Assembly (NCBI RefSeq): GCF_036227225.1
Contig: NZ_CP109444.1
Span: forward strand, 5,747,501-5,811,500
Length of the DNA stretch: 64,000 nt
DNA from: Streptomyces sp. NBC_01478
GTDB lineage: Bacteria > Actinomycetota > Actinomycetes > Streptomycetales > Streptomycetaceae
Direction: 5' to 3'
Part shown: positions 25,121 through 34,156 of the stretch, one piece after another
Position numbering within the stretch: position 1 is the stretch's first letter
Layout: each line of letters opens with the position of its first letter
The notes under the pieces: generated by a model
Databases searched by the model: none
What the model saw: only the letters and a program-made list of their open reading frames with translations
Told to the model about the DNA's origin: nothing
Position numbers and translations under genes: made by a program

Positions 25121-26371
25121 ATGACCGGTACAGGCTTCACAGCGGCGGCACGGGGCCGTGCCCGGACGGCGTACGGCTCGGTGGCGGGGCTGGCCAGGGA
25201 CGGCGCCCTGGCCGGACTGGTCGCGAACACGGGCCTGATCGGCGTCTCCGGCGCCATGATGAGCACCTCCGGCAGCCTGTTCCTGGCCGAGGGGATCGGC
25301 GTCGGCCCGCTGCTGATCGGCCTGTTCTTCCTCGGCCGGGGCGTCCTCGGGGTCCTGTCGGGACTCGCCTTCGGCGCGCTGTCCGACCGGATCGGCAACC
25401 GGCGCCTGCTGCTCGCCCTGTGCACGCTGCTGTCCGCGGTCGGCACCTTCGCCTACGTCGTCGTACGCGACTACTACCTGCTCTTCGCGTTCGGCGCGGT
25501 CTTCTTCGCGCTCGGCAGCGCCTGCTTCCCTCAACTGCTCGCCTACACACGGGAGTTCGCCGACACCAGGGCGCTGGACGCCACGTTCTTCAACTCCCTG
25601 CTGCGCGCCCTCACCTCGATGGCCTGGGTCGTCGGCCCGCCGCTCGGCTTCCTGCTGATCGACGCCGGCGGCTTCGGCGTCATGTACCTCACCGTCACGG
25701 CGATGTACGTCCTGGCCTGCGTCCTGTGCCTGTGGCTGCTGCCGAAGCACTCCGCGCCCGCCGCCGCGCGAGGGCCCCGGGCGCGGGGCAACCCGTTCAC
25801 CGGCCTCGGCCGGTCCTCCTGGACCCTGCTCGTCGCGACCGTGCTGCTGCTGGCGGTCAACAGCGTCTACCAGATCGACATCGCGCTGTTCGTCACCGAG
25901 CAGCTCGACTACGGCACGGGCTTCACCGGTCTGCTGCTCGGGCTCGCCTCGGCGCTGGAGATCCCGGTGATGATGTACCTGGGCGCCCGCGCGGACCGCA
26001 TCGGCAAGCGACGGCTCGTGCGCTACGCCGCCTGCTGCGCGGCCGTGTTCTTCGCCGCCCTGCCGCTGGCCGGGTCCAGGCCCGCCCTGCTCGCGCTCCA
26101 GGCACTCAACGCCTTCTTCATGGCGGTGGTGCTGAGCATCCCCGTGACCATCCTTCAGGAGGCCCTGCCCGACCGGGTCGGGGCGGCCTCGTCGCTGTTC
26201 ACCGGCGCGTTCCAGGTCGGGGTGATGCTGGGCGGCGCCACCGCCGGCGTGGTCATCGGCCGGCTCGGCTACGGCCGGGTCTTCTGGGTGTGCGCGCTGC
26301 TCGCGGCCCTGGCGGCGGTCCTGCTCACGACGGGACGTGAGCCCGGCGCCGACGGTGCGCGGGTGCCGTGA
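25121..26371 (+). CDS. MFS transporter of the sugar-efflux (SetA-like) type
   Basis: 416 residues with about twelve membrane segments. The GALSDRIGNRR loop and its counterpart GARADRIGKRR are the two basic TM2-3 and TM8-9 loops of MFS. Overall pattern and length match sugar efflux transporters (SetA/SetB), including ALGSACFPQLLAYTRE and ILQEALPDRVGAASSLF. ATG 25121 has GGAGGG upstream. It is divergent from the UDP-xylose-synthase-like gene over shared operators. A glycosylated product or an amino-sugar intermediate is a reasonable cargo. Confidence 0.85.
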   Translation: MTGTGFTAAARGRARTAYGSVAGLARDGALAGLVANTGLIGVSGAMMSTSGSLFLAEGIGVGPLLIGLFFLGRGVLGVLSGLAFGALSDRIGNRRLLLALCTLLSAVGTFAYVVVRDYYLLFAFGAVFFALGSACFPQLLAYTREFADTRALDATFFNSLLRALTSMAWVVGPPLGFLLIDAGGFGVMYLTVTAMYVLACVLCLWLLPKHSAPAAARGPRARGNPFTGLGRSSWTLLVATVLLLAVNSVYQIDIALFVTEQLDYGTGFTGLLLGLASALEIPVMMYLGARADRIGKRRLVRYAACCAAVFFAALPLAGSRPALLALQALNAFFMAVVLSIPVTILQEALPDRVGAASSLFTGAFQVGVMLGGATAGVVIGRLGYGRVFWVCALLAALAAVLLTTGREPGADGARVP

Positions 26372-26393
26372 GCAGCGCGCCCGCCACCGCCGG

Positions 26394-27254
26394 CTACCCG
26401 GCCGCCGGGGCCGCCTGCGGCCGGGTGATCCGGTTCGAGACGCCGCCGAGGTAGTACCGGACGGTGGGCTGCCGCGTCGACACCATCGGGACGCCGTTGT
26501 CCTGGAGGGTGGCGAGCAGTTTGTCGTCGGGAGCGGTGTTGGCCTCGTGCTCCGCGGCGGTGAAGGTCTCCGGGATCGGCAGCCGCAGCAGCAGGTCCCG
26601 GCTCACCAGCCACACGCTCTGGTCCACCAGGGAGACCGGGTCCTGGGCCCGCATCGTGCTGCTGGTGCGGAAGGCGTCCCCCGGGCCCCGCGGATCGGCG
26701 CGGTCCAGCAGGATGTTGGTGCCCCGGACACGGACGCCCTTGTCGCACATCACGTCGTGGATGCGCGCCGCCTCGGCCGGGTCGGTGACGGTGTGCCAGG
26801 CCTCGTCGAGGTAGGGGGCGCCGTCGGCGTACCACATGGTCCGCCCGGAGTGGGCGACCCGCACGCCGTGCCGCCGGGCGCAGTCCAGGAGGCTGCTCAG
26901 GTGGTGGGGCTCGTACTCGTTGTCGTCGTCCAGGAACGCGATCCAGTCCGCCGAGGAGAGCCGGACGCCGGTGTTGAACAGCCGTGAGAGCCGGGGGTAG
27001 ACCCGGCGTTTGTCGCCCGGCGGCTCGTCGCGCTCGGCCTGCGGGCGCGGCTCCTGGTGGACGGTCACCCGCAGTCCCGGGCGGGTGGGGGCGGCGGCGA
27101 CGGCGGCGACCGTCCCGGCGTCCTCCTCGTCGACGACGATCACATGCTCGATCAGGCCGTCGAAGTCCTGCGCGTACACGGAGTCCATGGCGCGCCTGAG
27201 CAGTCGCGGACGCCCTCGCGTCACCGTCACGACGCCGATCGTGTCCTCGCTCAT
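26394..27254 (-). CDS. Family 2 glycosyltransferase
   Basis: 286 residues. A GT-A fold begins with IGVVTVTRGRPRLL, has VIVVDEEDAG at the first nucleotide-binding acid and IAFLDDDNEY as the DxD-type metal motif. ATG 27254 has GGGGAG six bases upstream; the frame is open from an ATG at 27275. It is convergent with the exporter (22-bp gap) and divergent from another GT2 over an operator copy. The sequence is unlike that second GT2, so it probably uses another donor or acceptor. Confidence 0.85.
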   Translation of the reverse strand: MSEDTIGVVTVTRGRPRLLRRAMDSVYAQDFDGLIEHVIVVDEEDAGTVAAVAAAPTRPGLRVTVHQEPRPQAERDEPPGDKRRVYPRLSRLFNTGVRLSSADWIAFLDDDNEYEPHHLSSLLDCARRHGVRVAHSGRTMWYADGAPYLDEAWHTVTDPAEAARIHDVMCDKGVRVRGTNILLDRADPRGPGDAFRTSSTMRAQDPVSLVDQSVWLVSRDLLLRLPIPETFTAAEHEANTAPDDKLLATLQDNGVPMVSTRQPTVRYYLGGVSNRITRPQAAPAAG

Positions 27255-27332
27255 ACGGTTCTCCCCTTCGCTCAACGTGGTGCGGGATCACGCTCCTCGC
27301 GGTGCGAGGGCCGGCTCCGATCCAACCAAGCA

Positions 27333-27369
27333 TTGCCAACTTAGGCAAGCTCCTGTCAATGTGTTGCCA
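27333..27369. promoter_or_regulatory. Cluster operator copy (glycosyltransferase divergent promoter)
   Basis: TTGCCA-ACTT-AGGCAA (27333-27348) with a further TTGCCA at 27364-27369. It is located between two divergent glycosyltransferase genes. Confidence 0.7.
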
Positions 27370-27443
27370 GAAGTGAAGTCCAGAGAAGTGACAGAGAAGT
27401 GACCAGAGAAGTGACCGAGGAACGGCTCGAAGGAGGGCGTGCG

Positions 27444-28628
27444 GTGGGTGGTCCCAAGATCAGTGTCGTGATCCCGTACAAACAGCGTCTGCGCAACTTC
27501 CGCGTCGCGCTCGCGGCGCTCGCCGAACAGACCCTGCCCGGCTCCGAGTTCGAGATCGTCGTCGGGGCGCTGGAGTACTCGCCGGAGTACCTGGAGGTGT
27601 GCCGGGAGTACGCGGGGCGGCTGACCGTCGTCTCCGTCCTGGTCGACGAGGAGTGGAACCTGTGCCGCTCGCGCAACCTCGCGCTGCGCCAGGTGTCCGG
27701 CGAGGTCGTGGTCTTCCTCGACGCCGACCTCGCCCTGCCGCCGCGCTGTCTGGAGACCCTCTACGACCGGTACTACGCGGACGGGCAGGAGCGGTGCGTG
27801 GTCGGCCGGATCGTCGGGCTCGACGGGCGCTCGGACCGGGCGGCGGAGACCGCGGACCTGCCCGAGCACCGGCGGTTCCGGACCCTGCTCGCGGACCTGG
27901 AGGCGGCGCCGGGCGAGTGCCACGACAAGCGGTGGCGGTTCGATCCGTTCGTGCTGCCCTGGACCCTGGTCTGGGGCGCGTTCATCGTGATCCCCGCCGC
28001 GTCCGTCCGCCGGCACGGGCTGCTGTTCGACGAGGACTTCCACGGCTGGGGCGGCGAGGACCAGGAGTGGGGCTACCGGGTGCACGCGGCGGGCATCCCG
28101 ATCGTGCGCGGTGAGAACGTGTTCGGACTGCATCTGCCGCACATGCGCGACGTCTCGACCAACTTCCGCGAGTTCGACGTCAACATGGACCACTTCCTCA
28201 CCAAGTGGCCCGCCCTGGACGTGGAACTCTTCCGCGCCTACGACATGTGGGGCGCCAACCGCCGCTACGAAGAGGCCCGGTCCGAGATCGCGGCGATCGT
28301 GCCCGGCCCGGACGGCGCGCTCGGCGTGGCGCGCGGCACCGTCGCCGGCCGGGACACCCTCGTCGTCGGCGTCCCGCTGACCGCCCCGGCCGGCCGGCCC
28401 GCCGAGATCGCCGACCCCGCGGTCCGGGGCCTGTTCGAGACCGTGCCGAGCGTTCTCCCGCTGGTCGGCCTGGCGCTGCCCTTCGCCGGCGGGAGCGTCG
28501 AGGAGTGCCGCGTGCTGCCCGCAGTACTGCGGCTGAGCGAGCGGTACCGGGAGACCGTGCTGCGCGAGGCCGCCCGGGTGGCGCGGCACGTGGTGACGGC
28601 GGCGGAGAGCGTCGGCCCGGCCGCCTGA
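27444..28628 (+). CDS. Family 2 glycosyltransferase with galactosyltransferase-like C-terminal part
   Basis: 394 residues from the GTG at 27444, which has AAGGAGG seven bases upstream; an in-frame GTG at 27399 lacks this. The N-terminal GT-A half shows ISVVIPYKQRL, EWNLCRSRN and FLDADLALPP. WGAFIVIPA followed by DEDFHGWGGEDQEWGYR is the galactosyltransferase C-terminal (Glyco_transf_7C) block, where the ED pair is catalytic in relatives. It is a paralogue of the partial gene at 1-559. The last 110 residues are not recognisable. It is a single gene, ending 13 bp from the opposing peptidase gene. Confidence 0.88.
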   Translation: MGGPKISVVIPYKQRLRNFRVALAALAEQTLPGSEFEIVVGALEYSPEYLEVCREYAGRLTVVSVLVDEEWNLCRSRNLALRQVSGEVVVFLDADLALPPRCLETLYDRYYADGQERCVVGRIVGLDGRSDRAAETADLPEHRRFRTLLADLEAAPGECHDKRWRFDPFVLPWTLVWGAFIVIPAASVRRHGLLFDEDFHGWGGEDQEWGYRVHAAGIPIVRGENVFGLHLPHMRDVSTNFREFDVNMDHFLTKWPALDVELFRAYDMWGANRRYEEARSEIAAIVPGPDGALGVARGTVAGRDTLVVGVPLTAPAGRPAEIADPAVRGLFETVPSVLPLVGLALPFAGGSVEECRVLPAVLRLSERYRETVLREAARVARHVVTAAESVGPAA

Positions 28629-28641
28629 CGGCTCACGTCGC

Positions 28642-30648
28642 TCACACCGACAGCTCCAGGCGCGGCACCCCGGGCGGCTCGAAGCCGAACACCTGGCCGT
28701 AGACGGAGAGTTCGGCGTGCAGACAGGCCACGACGGTCTCCGCCCTGCGGAACCCGTGCTGCTCGCCCTCGAAGGTGAGGTGGACGTGCGGGACCGTACC
28801 GCCCAGTTGCCGCAGGAACCGCTCCGCCTGCACGGGCGGGGTGATCGTGTCGTCCAGGCCCTGCATGAGGACGAAGGGCGCCCGCACCCGGCCGGCCCGC
28901 CGCAGCGGTGACACGCGCGCGTAGCGCTCGGCGGCCTGCGGCCAGGGGCCCAGCAGGCTCTCCAGGTATCTCGACTCGAAGTCGTGCGTGCCGCGGTCGC
29001 GCCACTCCTCGGGGTCGAGCAGCGGGTAGTAGATGCCCGCGACGCGGTACAGGGACGGCTCGGCCGCCAGTGAGGCCGCCGCCGTCCACCCGCCCGCGCT
29101 GCCGCCCCGGATGCCGATCCGCCCGGGGTCGGCCAGGCCGCGCGCCACCAGCCCCCGGGCCACGGCGGCGCAGTCCCCCACGTCGGTCACGCCCCAGGCG
29201 CCGCGCAGCCGCTCCCGGTAGGGCCTGCCGAAGCCGGTCGAGCCGCCGTACTGGACGTCGACCACGCCGATGCCCCGGCTGGTGAAGTAGGCGATCTCCC
29301 GGTTCACGACCATCTGGCTGCGGGTGGTGGGGCCGCCGTGCGCCTGCACCAGGAACGGCGGCAACTCTCCCTCGGGAGCGGTGAATCCGGGGTTGTGCGG
29401 GAGGTGGACGAACGCGTGGACGTCGTCGCCGTCCGCGTTGCGGAAGACCTCGTGCCGGCCGTACGGCAGCCAGTCCGCGTGCCGGACGCCGTCCTGCCCC
29501 GGGCCGGGGCCGCGCAGCACCTCCAGGCGGGGCGCCCCGGCGGCACCGAAGTCGGCCAGGACGACGGAGGACGGCTGCCGCGGCCCCGCGGCCGTGCCCG
29601 CGACCCGGCGCCCGTCGGTCGCCAGATGCGCCCACTCGGTGTACGGCGACTCCACGTCGGCCAGCGAGCCGTCGGGGCGCAGCACGGCCAGCCTGCGCCC
29701 GCTCGTCCCGTACGCCACGAACAGCCGCCCGTCGTCCGCGGGCAGGAACCAGCGCGCGCCGATCCGCCACAGCGGCTCGCCGAACTCCTCGGCGCACGGG
29801 CACAGGCAGCGGCTGTCCCCCGCCGGTCCGATCTCGTGGATGTTCCACCAGCCGTCCGGATCACTCAGCACGTACAGCACCCCGGGCCGGTCCGGCGCCC
29901 ACTCCACCTGGCCGACCGAGACGCCCGGACCGCCCGCGATCCGCCGGGCCGGCCCGAGTGTCCCGTCGGTCCGCACCGGGGCGCACATCAGGTCCGTGGT
30001 CTCCCACGGCATGTCCGGGTGGTTCCAGCCGATCCAGGCGACCTGCCGGCCGTCCGGCGCGACCTTCGGGCCGGTCATCAGGTGATGGCCGCCACCGAGC
30101 ACCCGTACCGCGCCCGGGTCGTGCGCCGCGCGGCCGTCCAGCGGCAGCGCCACCAGCGCCCGGCGGACCTCCGTGCCCGCCGGGTCGAGCAGGGTCTCGC
30201 GCAGGCACCACACCTCCTCGCCGACCCGCGCGAAGTCGGCGTACCGCAGCCCGGTGGGCAGGTCGGGCTCCGGGCTGAGCGGCACCGGCTCGGCCCCCGG
30301 CGCGCAGCGGTAGACCCGCTGGTCGTCGCCGTTGGTGAAGACGAACCCGGCGGACGCGTCCCGGCCGAGGGCGAGCCAGGGGCGTCCGCCGTACTCGATG
30401 ACCCGTGAGCGCACGCTCCAGCCGGCGCCGAGCAGGTCGGTGACGGTGCCGTCCGGGGCCCGGCCGACCAGGGCGCAGCGGCCGCCCTCCCTGGGCCGTA
30501 GCTCGATCCACCACACCTGCTCGCCGACGAAGCCGACCCACTCGACGCGCGTGGCGCCGCCCGCCGCCTCGGCGGCGGTGATCGGAGAGGTCCACGTGCC
30601 GTACGGCGCCGTACGCACCGTTGCCTCGGCCACCTCTGCTGTTGCCAC
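28642..30648 (-). CDS. S9-family (prolyl-oligopeptidase-like) peptidase
   Basis: 668 residues. The C-terminal alpha/beta hydrolase (about 410-660) has the nucleophile in GGSAGG, Asp in MQGLDDTITPP and His in GEQHGFRR. The first 400 residues form a beta-propeller (repeated WAPDRPG, GRQVAWIGW, DGRRVAGTA blocks). No signal peptide, so it acts in the cytoplasm. In clusters such enzymes trim a protective peptide, activate a prodrug or destroy the product for self-protection. It is under the operator copy at 30698-30723, divergent from an exporter. Confidence 0.88.
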   Translation of the reverse strand: MATAEVAEATVRTAPYGTWTSPITAAEAAGGATRVEWVGFVGEQVWWIELRPREGGRCALVGRAPDGTVTDLLGAGWSVRSRVIEYGGRPWLALGRDASAGFVFTNGDDQRVYRCAPGAEPVPLSPEPDLPTGLRYADFARVGEEVWCLRETLLDPAGTEVRRALVALPLDGRAAHDPGAVRVLGGGHHLMTGPKVAPDGRQVAWIGWNHPDMPWETTDLMCAPVRTDGTLGPARRIAGGPGVSVGQVEWAPDRPGVLYVLSDPDGWWNIHEIGPAGDSRCLCPCAEEFGEPLWRIGARWFLPADDGRLFVAYGTSGRRLAVLRPDGSLADVESPYTEWAHLATDGRRVAGTAAGPRQPSSVVLADFGAAGAPRLEVLRGPGPGQDGVRHADWLPYGRHEVFRNADGDDVHAFVHLPHNPGFTAPEGELPPFLVQAHGGPTTRSQMVVNREIAYFTSRGIGVVDVQYGGSTGFGRPYRERLRGAWGVTDVGDCAAVARGLVARGLADPGRIGIRGGSAGGWTAAASLAAEPSLYRVAGIYYPLLDPEEWRDRGTHDFESRYLESLLGPWPQAAERYARVSPLRRAGRVRAPFVLMQGLDDTITPPVQAERFLRQLGGTVPHVHLTFEGEQHGFRRAETVVACLHAELSVYGQVFGFEPPGVPRLELSV

Positions 30649-30697
30649 TGTCTACCTCCTCGCTTCGGCCCAACCTTCCCACGGAGGTTGCCTTCAT

Positions 30698-30723
30698 ATG
30701 CCAAGCCTGGCAACATGTTGCCT
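30698..30723. promoter_or_regulatory. Cluster operator copy (peptidase/exporter divergent promoter)
   Basis: ATGCCA-AGCC-TGGCAA (30698-30713), then CATG and TTGCCT, so GGCAACATGTTGCC (30709-30722) is a perfect 14-bp palindrome. It controls the peptidase and, to the right, the nine-gene operon headed by an exporter. Confidence 0.8.
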
Positions 30724-30779
30724 CGATCGGGCCGGAATCGGTCGGCCCGGAGTCGGCCGGAGGAAGAGGAGGGGTACCC

Positions 30780-32102
30780 GTGACCGGGACCGTGCTCAAG
30801 GAAACGGCGGGCGGACCCGCCGAGCCCCGACCGGCGGCCCCCCGGCGGCTGCGTGCCTCCCTCGCGCTGGAGACGCTCCTGGGCGCCCTCGGCCTCTACA
30901 GCGTCATTCCGGTCCTGGGCACGCTGCTCGCGGCCCGCTCCCCGGGCTCCGGCGCCGCGGTCGTCGGGGTCGGCCTGTTCTGCTACACCGCGTCGGCGGG
31001 CCTGTCCGCCACCCTCGCCGCCCACTGGCTGCGCAGGGTGCCGTACGCCTCCGGCATGGTGGGTGCCGTCCTGCTCACGGCCGCCGCGTTCGGGCTGCTG
31101 CCCCGGGCCGGCGCCGACTGGCAGTTGTGCGCGCTGCTCGTCCTCGCCGGGTTCGGCGTGAGCGCCCACTTCCTGTACTCCCGGGTGCTCATCGCGGAGG
31201 TGGTGCGCCACGACATCGGGCGCAACCAGCTCTTCTCGATGCTCCAGATCGCCGTGAACGCGGCGGCGGCGCTCGGCCCGTTCCTGGCCAACGTCCTCTA
31301 CTCAACGGACCGGCCGCAGCGGCTGATGGGCGTGGTGGCGCTGTGCTACCTGGCCGCCGCCGTCGTCATGCTGCCCGGCATCCCGCGCGGAATCCGGCCG
31401 CCCGCGGCCTCCAGCAGGTGGCCGGTCGGCCGGCCGGTGCTGCGCCAGGTCGTCACCGTGCCCCGGATCCGCCGCGTCATCCTGGTCAGCGTCCTCGGCA
31501 CGTTCGTGTACGCCCAGTTCTACTCGGCCTTCGTCTTCTACGTCGCCCAGGACTTCGACTCGGCCGCGCTCCGCTCGTTCCTGGTGGCGGGACCGGCGAT
31601 CTGGATCGTGGTCCTCCAGGCCGGGGTCACCGCGGTCATCAGCAGGCTGATGAGGCGCGGTACGACCCCCTTCGCCGTGCTCGGCGGCGCCAACCTGCTC
31701 TTCGGCGTCTCCATGACCACCCTCGGCCTGGGCCTGACCCCCGTCGTCGGCGCGGTCCTCGCCGTCCTGGTGTTCTCCGTCGCCGAGATGGCGTTCGGCC
31801 CCATGGTGAGCACCGCGTACGCCGGACTGCCCATCGCCTCCAGCCTGGAGGCGTTCAACCTGCGCCAGGTGTGCTGGTCCTTCGGCGAGGCGCTCGGCGC
31901 GCTCTCGGGCGGCGCCCTGTTCGTCACGCTCCACGACCAGGGCCACGGCCGGCTCTACTGGGCCGCCCTCGGCGCGGTCACGCTCACCGCCACGGGCCTG
32001 CTCCAGTACCTCGCGCACCGCGACCCGGCCGGCACGGACACAGGCGCCACCACCGCCGACGCCGACGCCGACGCCTCACCGACACCGGCCGTAACGCAGT
32101 AA
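30780..32102 (+). CDS. MFS transporter
   Basis: 440 residues, about twelve membrane segments, with a short polar N-terminus and a low-complexity TADADADAS tail. MFS of the multidrug type; the conserved loops are weak, with WLRRVPYASG after TM2 and RLMRRGTTPFA after TM8. GTG start at 30780 with AGGAGGGG upstream. It is first in the rightward operon that continues to 42,407. Likely product export or import of a precursor; cargo unknown. Confidence 0.8.
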   Translation: MTGTVLKETAGGPAEPRPAAPRRLRASLALETLLGALGLYSVIPVLGTLLAARSPGSGAAVVGVGLFCYTASAGLSATLAAHWLRRVPYASGMVGAVLLTAAAFGLLPRAGADWQLCALLVLAGFGVSAHFLYSRVLIAEVVRHDIGRNQLFSMLQIAVNAAAALGPFLANVLYSTDRPQRLMGVVALCYLAAAVVMLPGIPRGIRPPAASSRWPVGRPVLRQVVTVPRIRRVILVSVLGTFVYAQFYSAFVFYVAQDFDSAALRSFLVAGPAIWIVVLQAGVTAVISRLMRRGTTPFAVLGGANLLFGVSMTTLGLGLTPVVGAVLAVLVFSVAEMAFGPMVSTAYAGLPIASSLEAFNLRQVCWSFGEALGALSGGALFVTLHDQGHGRLYWAALGAVTLTATGLLQYLAHRDPAGTDTGATTADADADASPTPAVTQ

Positions 32103-32149
32103 ACGCACCCACCCCACCGCGTTCACACCCACCCACCAGAGGAGTCCCG

Positions 32150-34156
32150 ATGACCACGTCACTGCAGCTCGACGTGCTGCCCGGCCGACCGGTATCCGAG
32201 CGGATCCGCGGGGACGAGCCGGAAGCGCTCGGCAACGGTCCGGCACTGCCCCGTGCCGAGCCGGCGCCGGTGCACGAACTCGTGGCGCGGTTCGCCCGGG
32301 TCACCCCCACCGCCACGGCCGTCAGCAGCGGCGACAGCGCCATCGGCTACCGGGCGCTGGACGCGTGGGCCGACCGGATCGCGGACCGTCTCGCGCGGGC
32401 GGGGGTGCGCCGGGGCAGCCGCGTCGGCGTGCTGGTGGGGCCGTCGACCGCGATGGTGGCGACGGTGCTCGGCGTGCTGCGCGCCAAGGCGGCGTACGTC
32501 CCCGTGGAGCCCGCCCACCCCGACCGCCGTATCGCCGACGTCCTGGCCGACGCGCGCGTCGGCGCCGTCGTGGTCGACCGGGCCGGCGCCGACCGGGTGA
32601 GCGGCCTGTGCCTGCCGCTGATCGTGGTCGAGGAGACGGAGTCAGGCACGACCACGGCGGCCACCGCCGACGCCGACGCCGATACCGACGACGACGACCC
32701 GCTCACCGGCGACGACCCCGCCTATCTCATCTACACCTCCGGCAGCACCGGCGAGCCCAAGGGCGTCGAGGTCGGGCACCGCGAGCTGGCCGCCTCGACC
32801 CTGGCCCGGCGCACGGTCTACCCCGGCAGGCCCACCTTCCTGCTCGTCTCGCCGCTCGCCTTCGACTCCTCCGTCGCCGGCCTGTGGGGCACGCTGACGG
32901 CCGGCGGACACCTGGTCGTGGCCGGGCCCGACGAGGTCCGCGACCCCGAGCGGCTGTCCCGGCTCGTGGAGCGCCACGGAGTGACCCGGCTGCTGTGCGT
33001 GCCCTCGCTCTACAGCGTGCTGCTCGACGCCGCCGAACGGTACGGAACGGAACGGCTCCGCACGCTGGAGACCGTGATCACGGCCGGCGAACCACTGCCC
33101 ACCGAGCTGATGCACCGTCACTTCGCCCTGCACGGGCGCCCGGTGGCCCTCGTCAACGAGTACGGCCCCACCGAGGCGACGGTCTGGGCGAGCTATCGCC
33201 GCTACGACGCCCCGGGGCCGGTCTCCATCGGCGGCCCCGTGCCCGGCGTCCGGCTCTACGTGCTCGACGAGCGGCTGCGCCCGGTGCCGCGCGGCGCCGA
33301 GGGCGAGCTGTACATCGGCGGCGCCGGGGTGAGCCGCGGCTACTTCGGACGTCCGGACGCCACCGCCCACGCCTTCCTGGACGACCCTTTCACTCCCATC
33401 CCCGGCGCGCGGATGTACCGCACCGGCGACCTGGTCCGCTGGACCGCCGAGGGCACCCTCGGTTTCCTGGGCCGCCGCGACCACCAGGTCAAGATCCACG
33501 GTCACCGGATCGAACTGGGCGCCGTGGAGGCCGCGTTGGGCGCCCTGACCGGGGTGCGCGAGGCGGTCGTCGTACCGGATCCGGCGGGAACCGCGCTGAC
33601 CGGTTTCGCGCTGATGCCCTCGCCCGTCACCGGCCAGGACCTGCGGGAGCGCCTCGCCCGCGTACTGCCGGCCGCGATGGTGCCCGCCCGGATCGAGGTG
33701 CTAGACGCCTTCCCCCGCACGGTCAACGGCAAGGCCGACCGCGCCGCCCTGCGCGACAGCGCCCGGCCACCCCACCCCACGCCCGAGCCCACCGCCGTAC
33801 GCCCCACCGGCACCGACACCAGCACCGACCCAACCGAGGCAATCCGCGCGGCCTGGGCCGAGGTCCTGCAGACCCAGACCCAGCCCCAGACCATCCCCGT
33901 CGACGTCAACTTCTTCGACCTGGGCGGCCATTCGCTCGCGATGTTCCGCCTCCAGGACGCGCTGGAACGCCACACGGGCAGCCGCCCGCCGATCGTCGCC
34001 CTCTTCCGCCACACGACGGTCGCGGCCCAGGCCGAGCTGATCAGGGGCGGCGGCACCCAGGCCCACGACACCGAGGCCGAGGCCCGCCGCACAGCCGCCC
34101 GCCGCGCCCGCGCCCTGCGCGCCCGCCGCCACACACACCAGGACCAGCCGAAATGA
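32150..34156 (+). CDS. Stand-alone NRPS-like A-PCP didomain
   Basis: 668 residues. Adenylation motifs are present: IYTSGSTGEPKGVEV, NEYGPTE, YRTGDLVRW, RRDHQVKIHGHRIE, and TVNGKADR with the catalytic Lys. Pocket positions by eye read D-S-A-L-I-A-E-V-W; I assign no substrate. A carrier domain follows with LGGHSLAMF (about residues 560-630). There is no condensation domain, so it loads an amino acid onto its own carrier for use by another enzyme, such as the C domain of the NRPS at 11957 or an ATP-grasp ligase. Its last residues (HQDQPK) are echoed at the end of the next short ORF, see 34138-34427. Confidence 0.92.
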   Translation: MTTSLQLDVLPGRPVSERIRGDEPEALGNGPALPRAEPAPVHELVARFARVTPTATAVSSGDSAIGYRALDAWADRIADRLARAGVRRGSRVGVLVGPSTAMVATVLGVLRAKAAYVPVEPAHPDRRIADVLADARVGAVVVDRAGADRVSGLCLPLIVVEETESGTTTAATADADADTDDDDPLTGDDPAYLIYTSGSTGEPKGVEVGHRELAASTLARRTVYPGRPTFLLVSPLAFDSSVAGLWGTLTAGGHLVVAGPDEVRDPERLSRLVERHGVTRLLCVPSLYSVLLDAAERYGTERLRTLETVITAGEPLPTELMHRHFALHGRPVALVNEYGPTEATVWASYRRYDAPGPVSIGGPVPGVRLYVLDERLRPVPRGAEGELYIGGAGVSRGYFGRPDATAHAFLDDPFTPIPGARMYRTGDLVRWTAEGTLGFLGRRDHQVKIHGHRIELGAVEAALGALTGVREAVVVPDPAGTALTGFALMPSPVTGQDLRERLARVLPAAMVPARIEVLDAFPRTVNGKADRAALRDSARPPHPTPEPTAVRPTGTDTSTDPTEAIRAAWAEVLQTQTQPQTIPVDVNFFDLGGHSLAMFRLQDALERHTGSRPPIVALFRHTTVAAQAELIRGGGTQAHDTEAEARRTAARRARALRARRHTHQDQPK

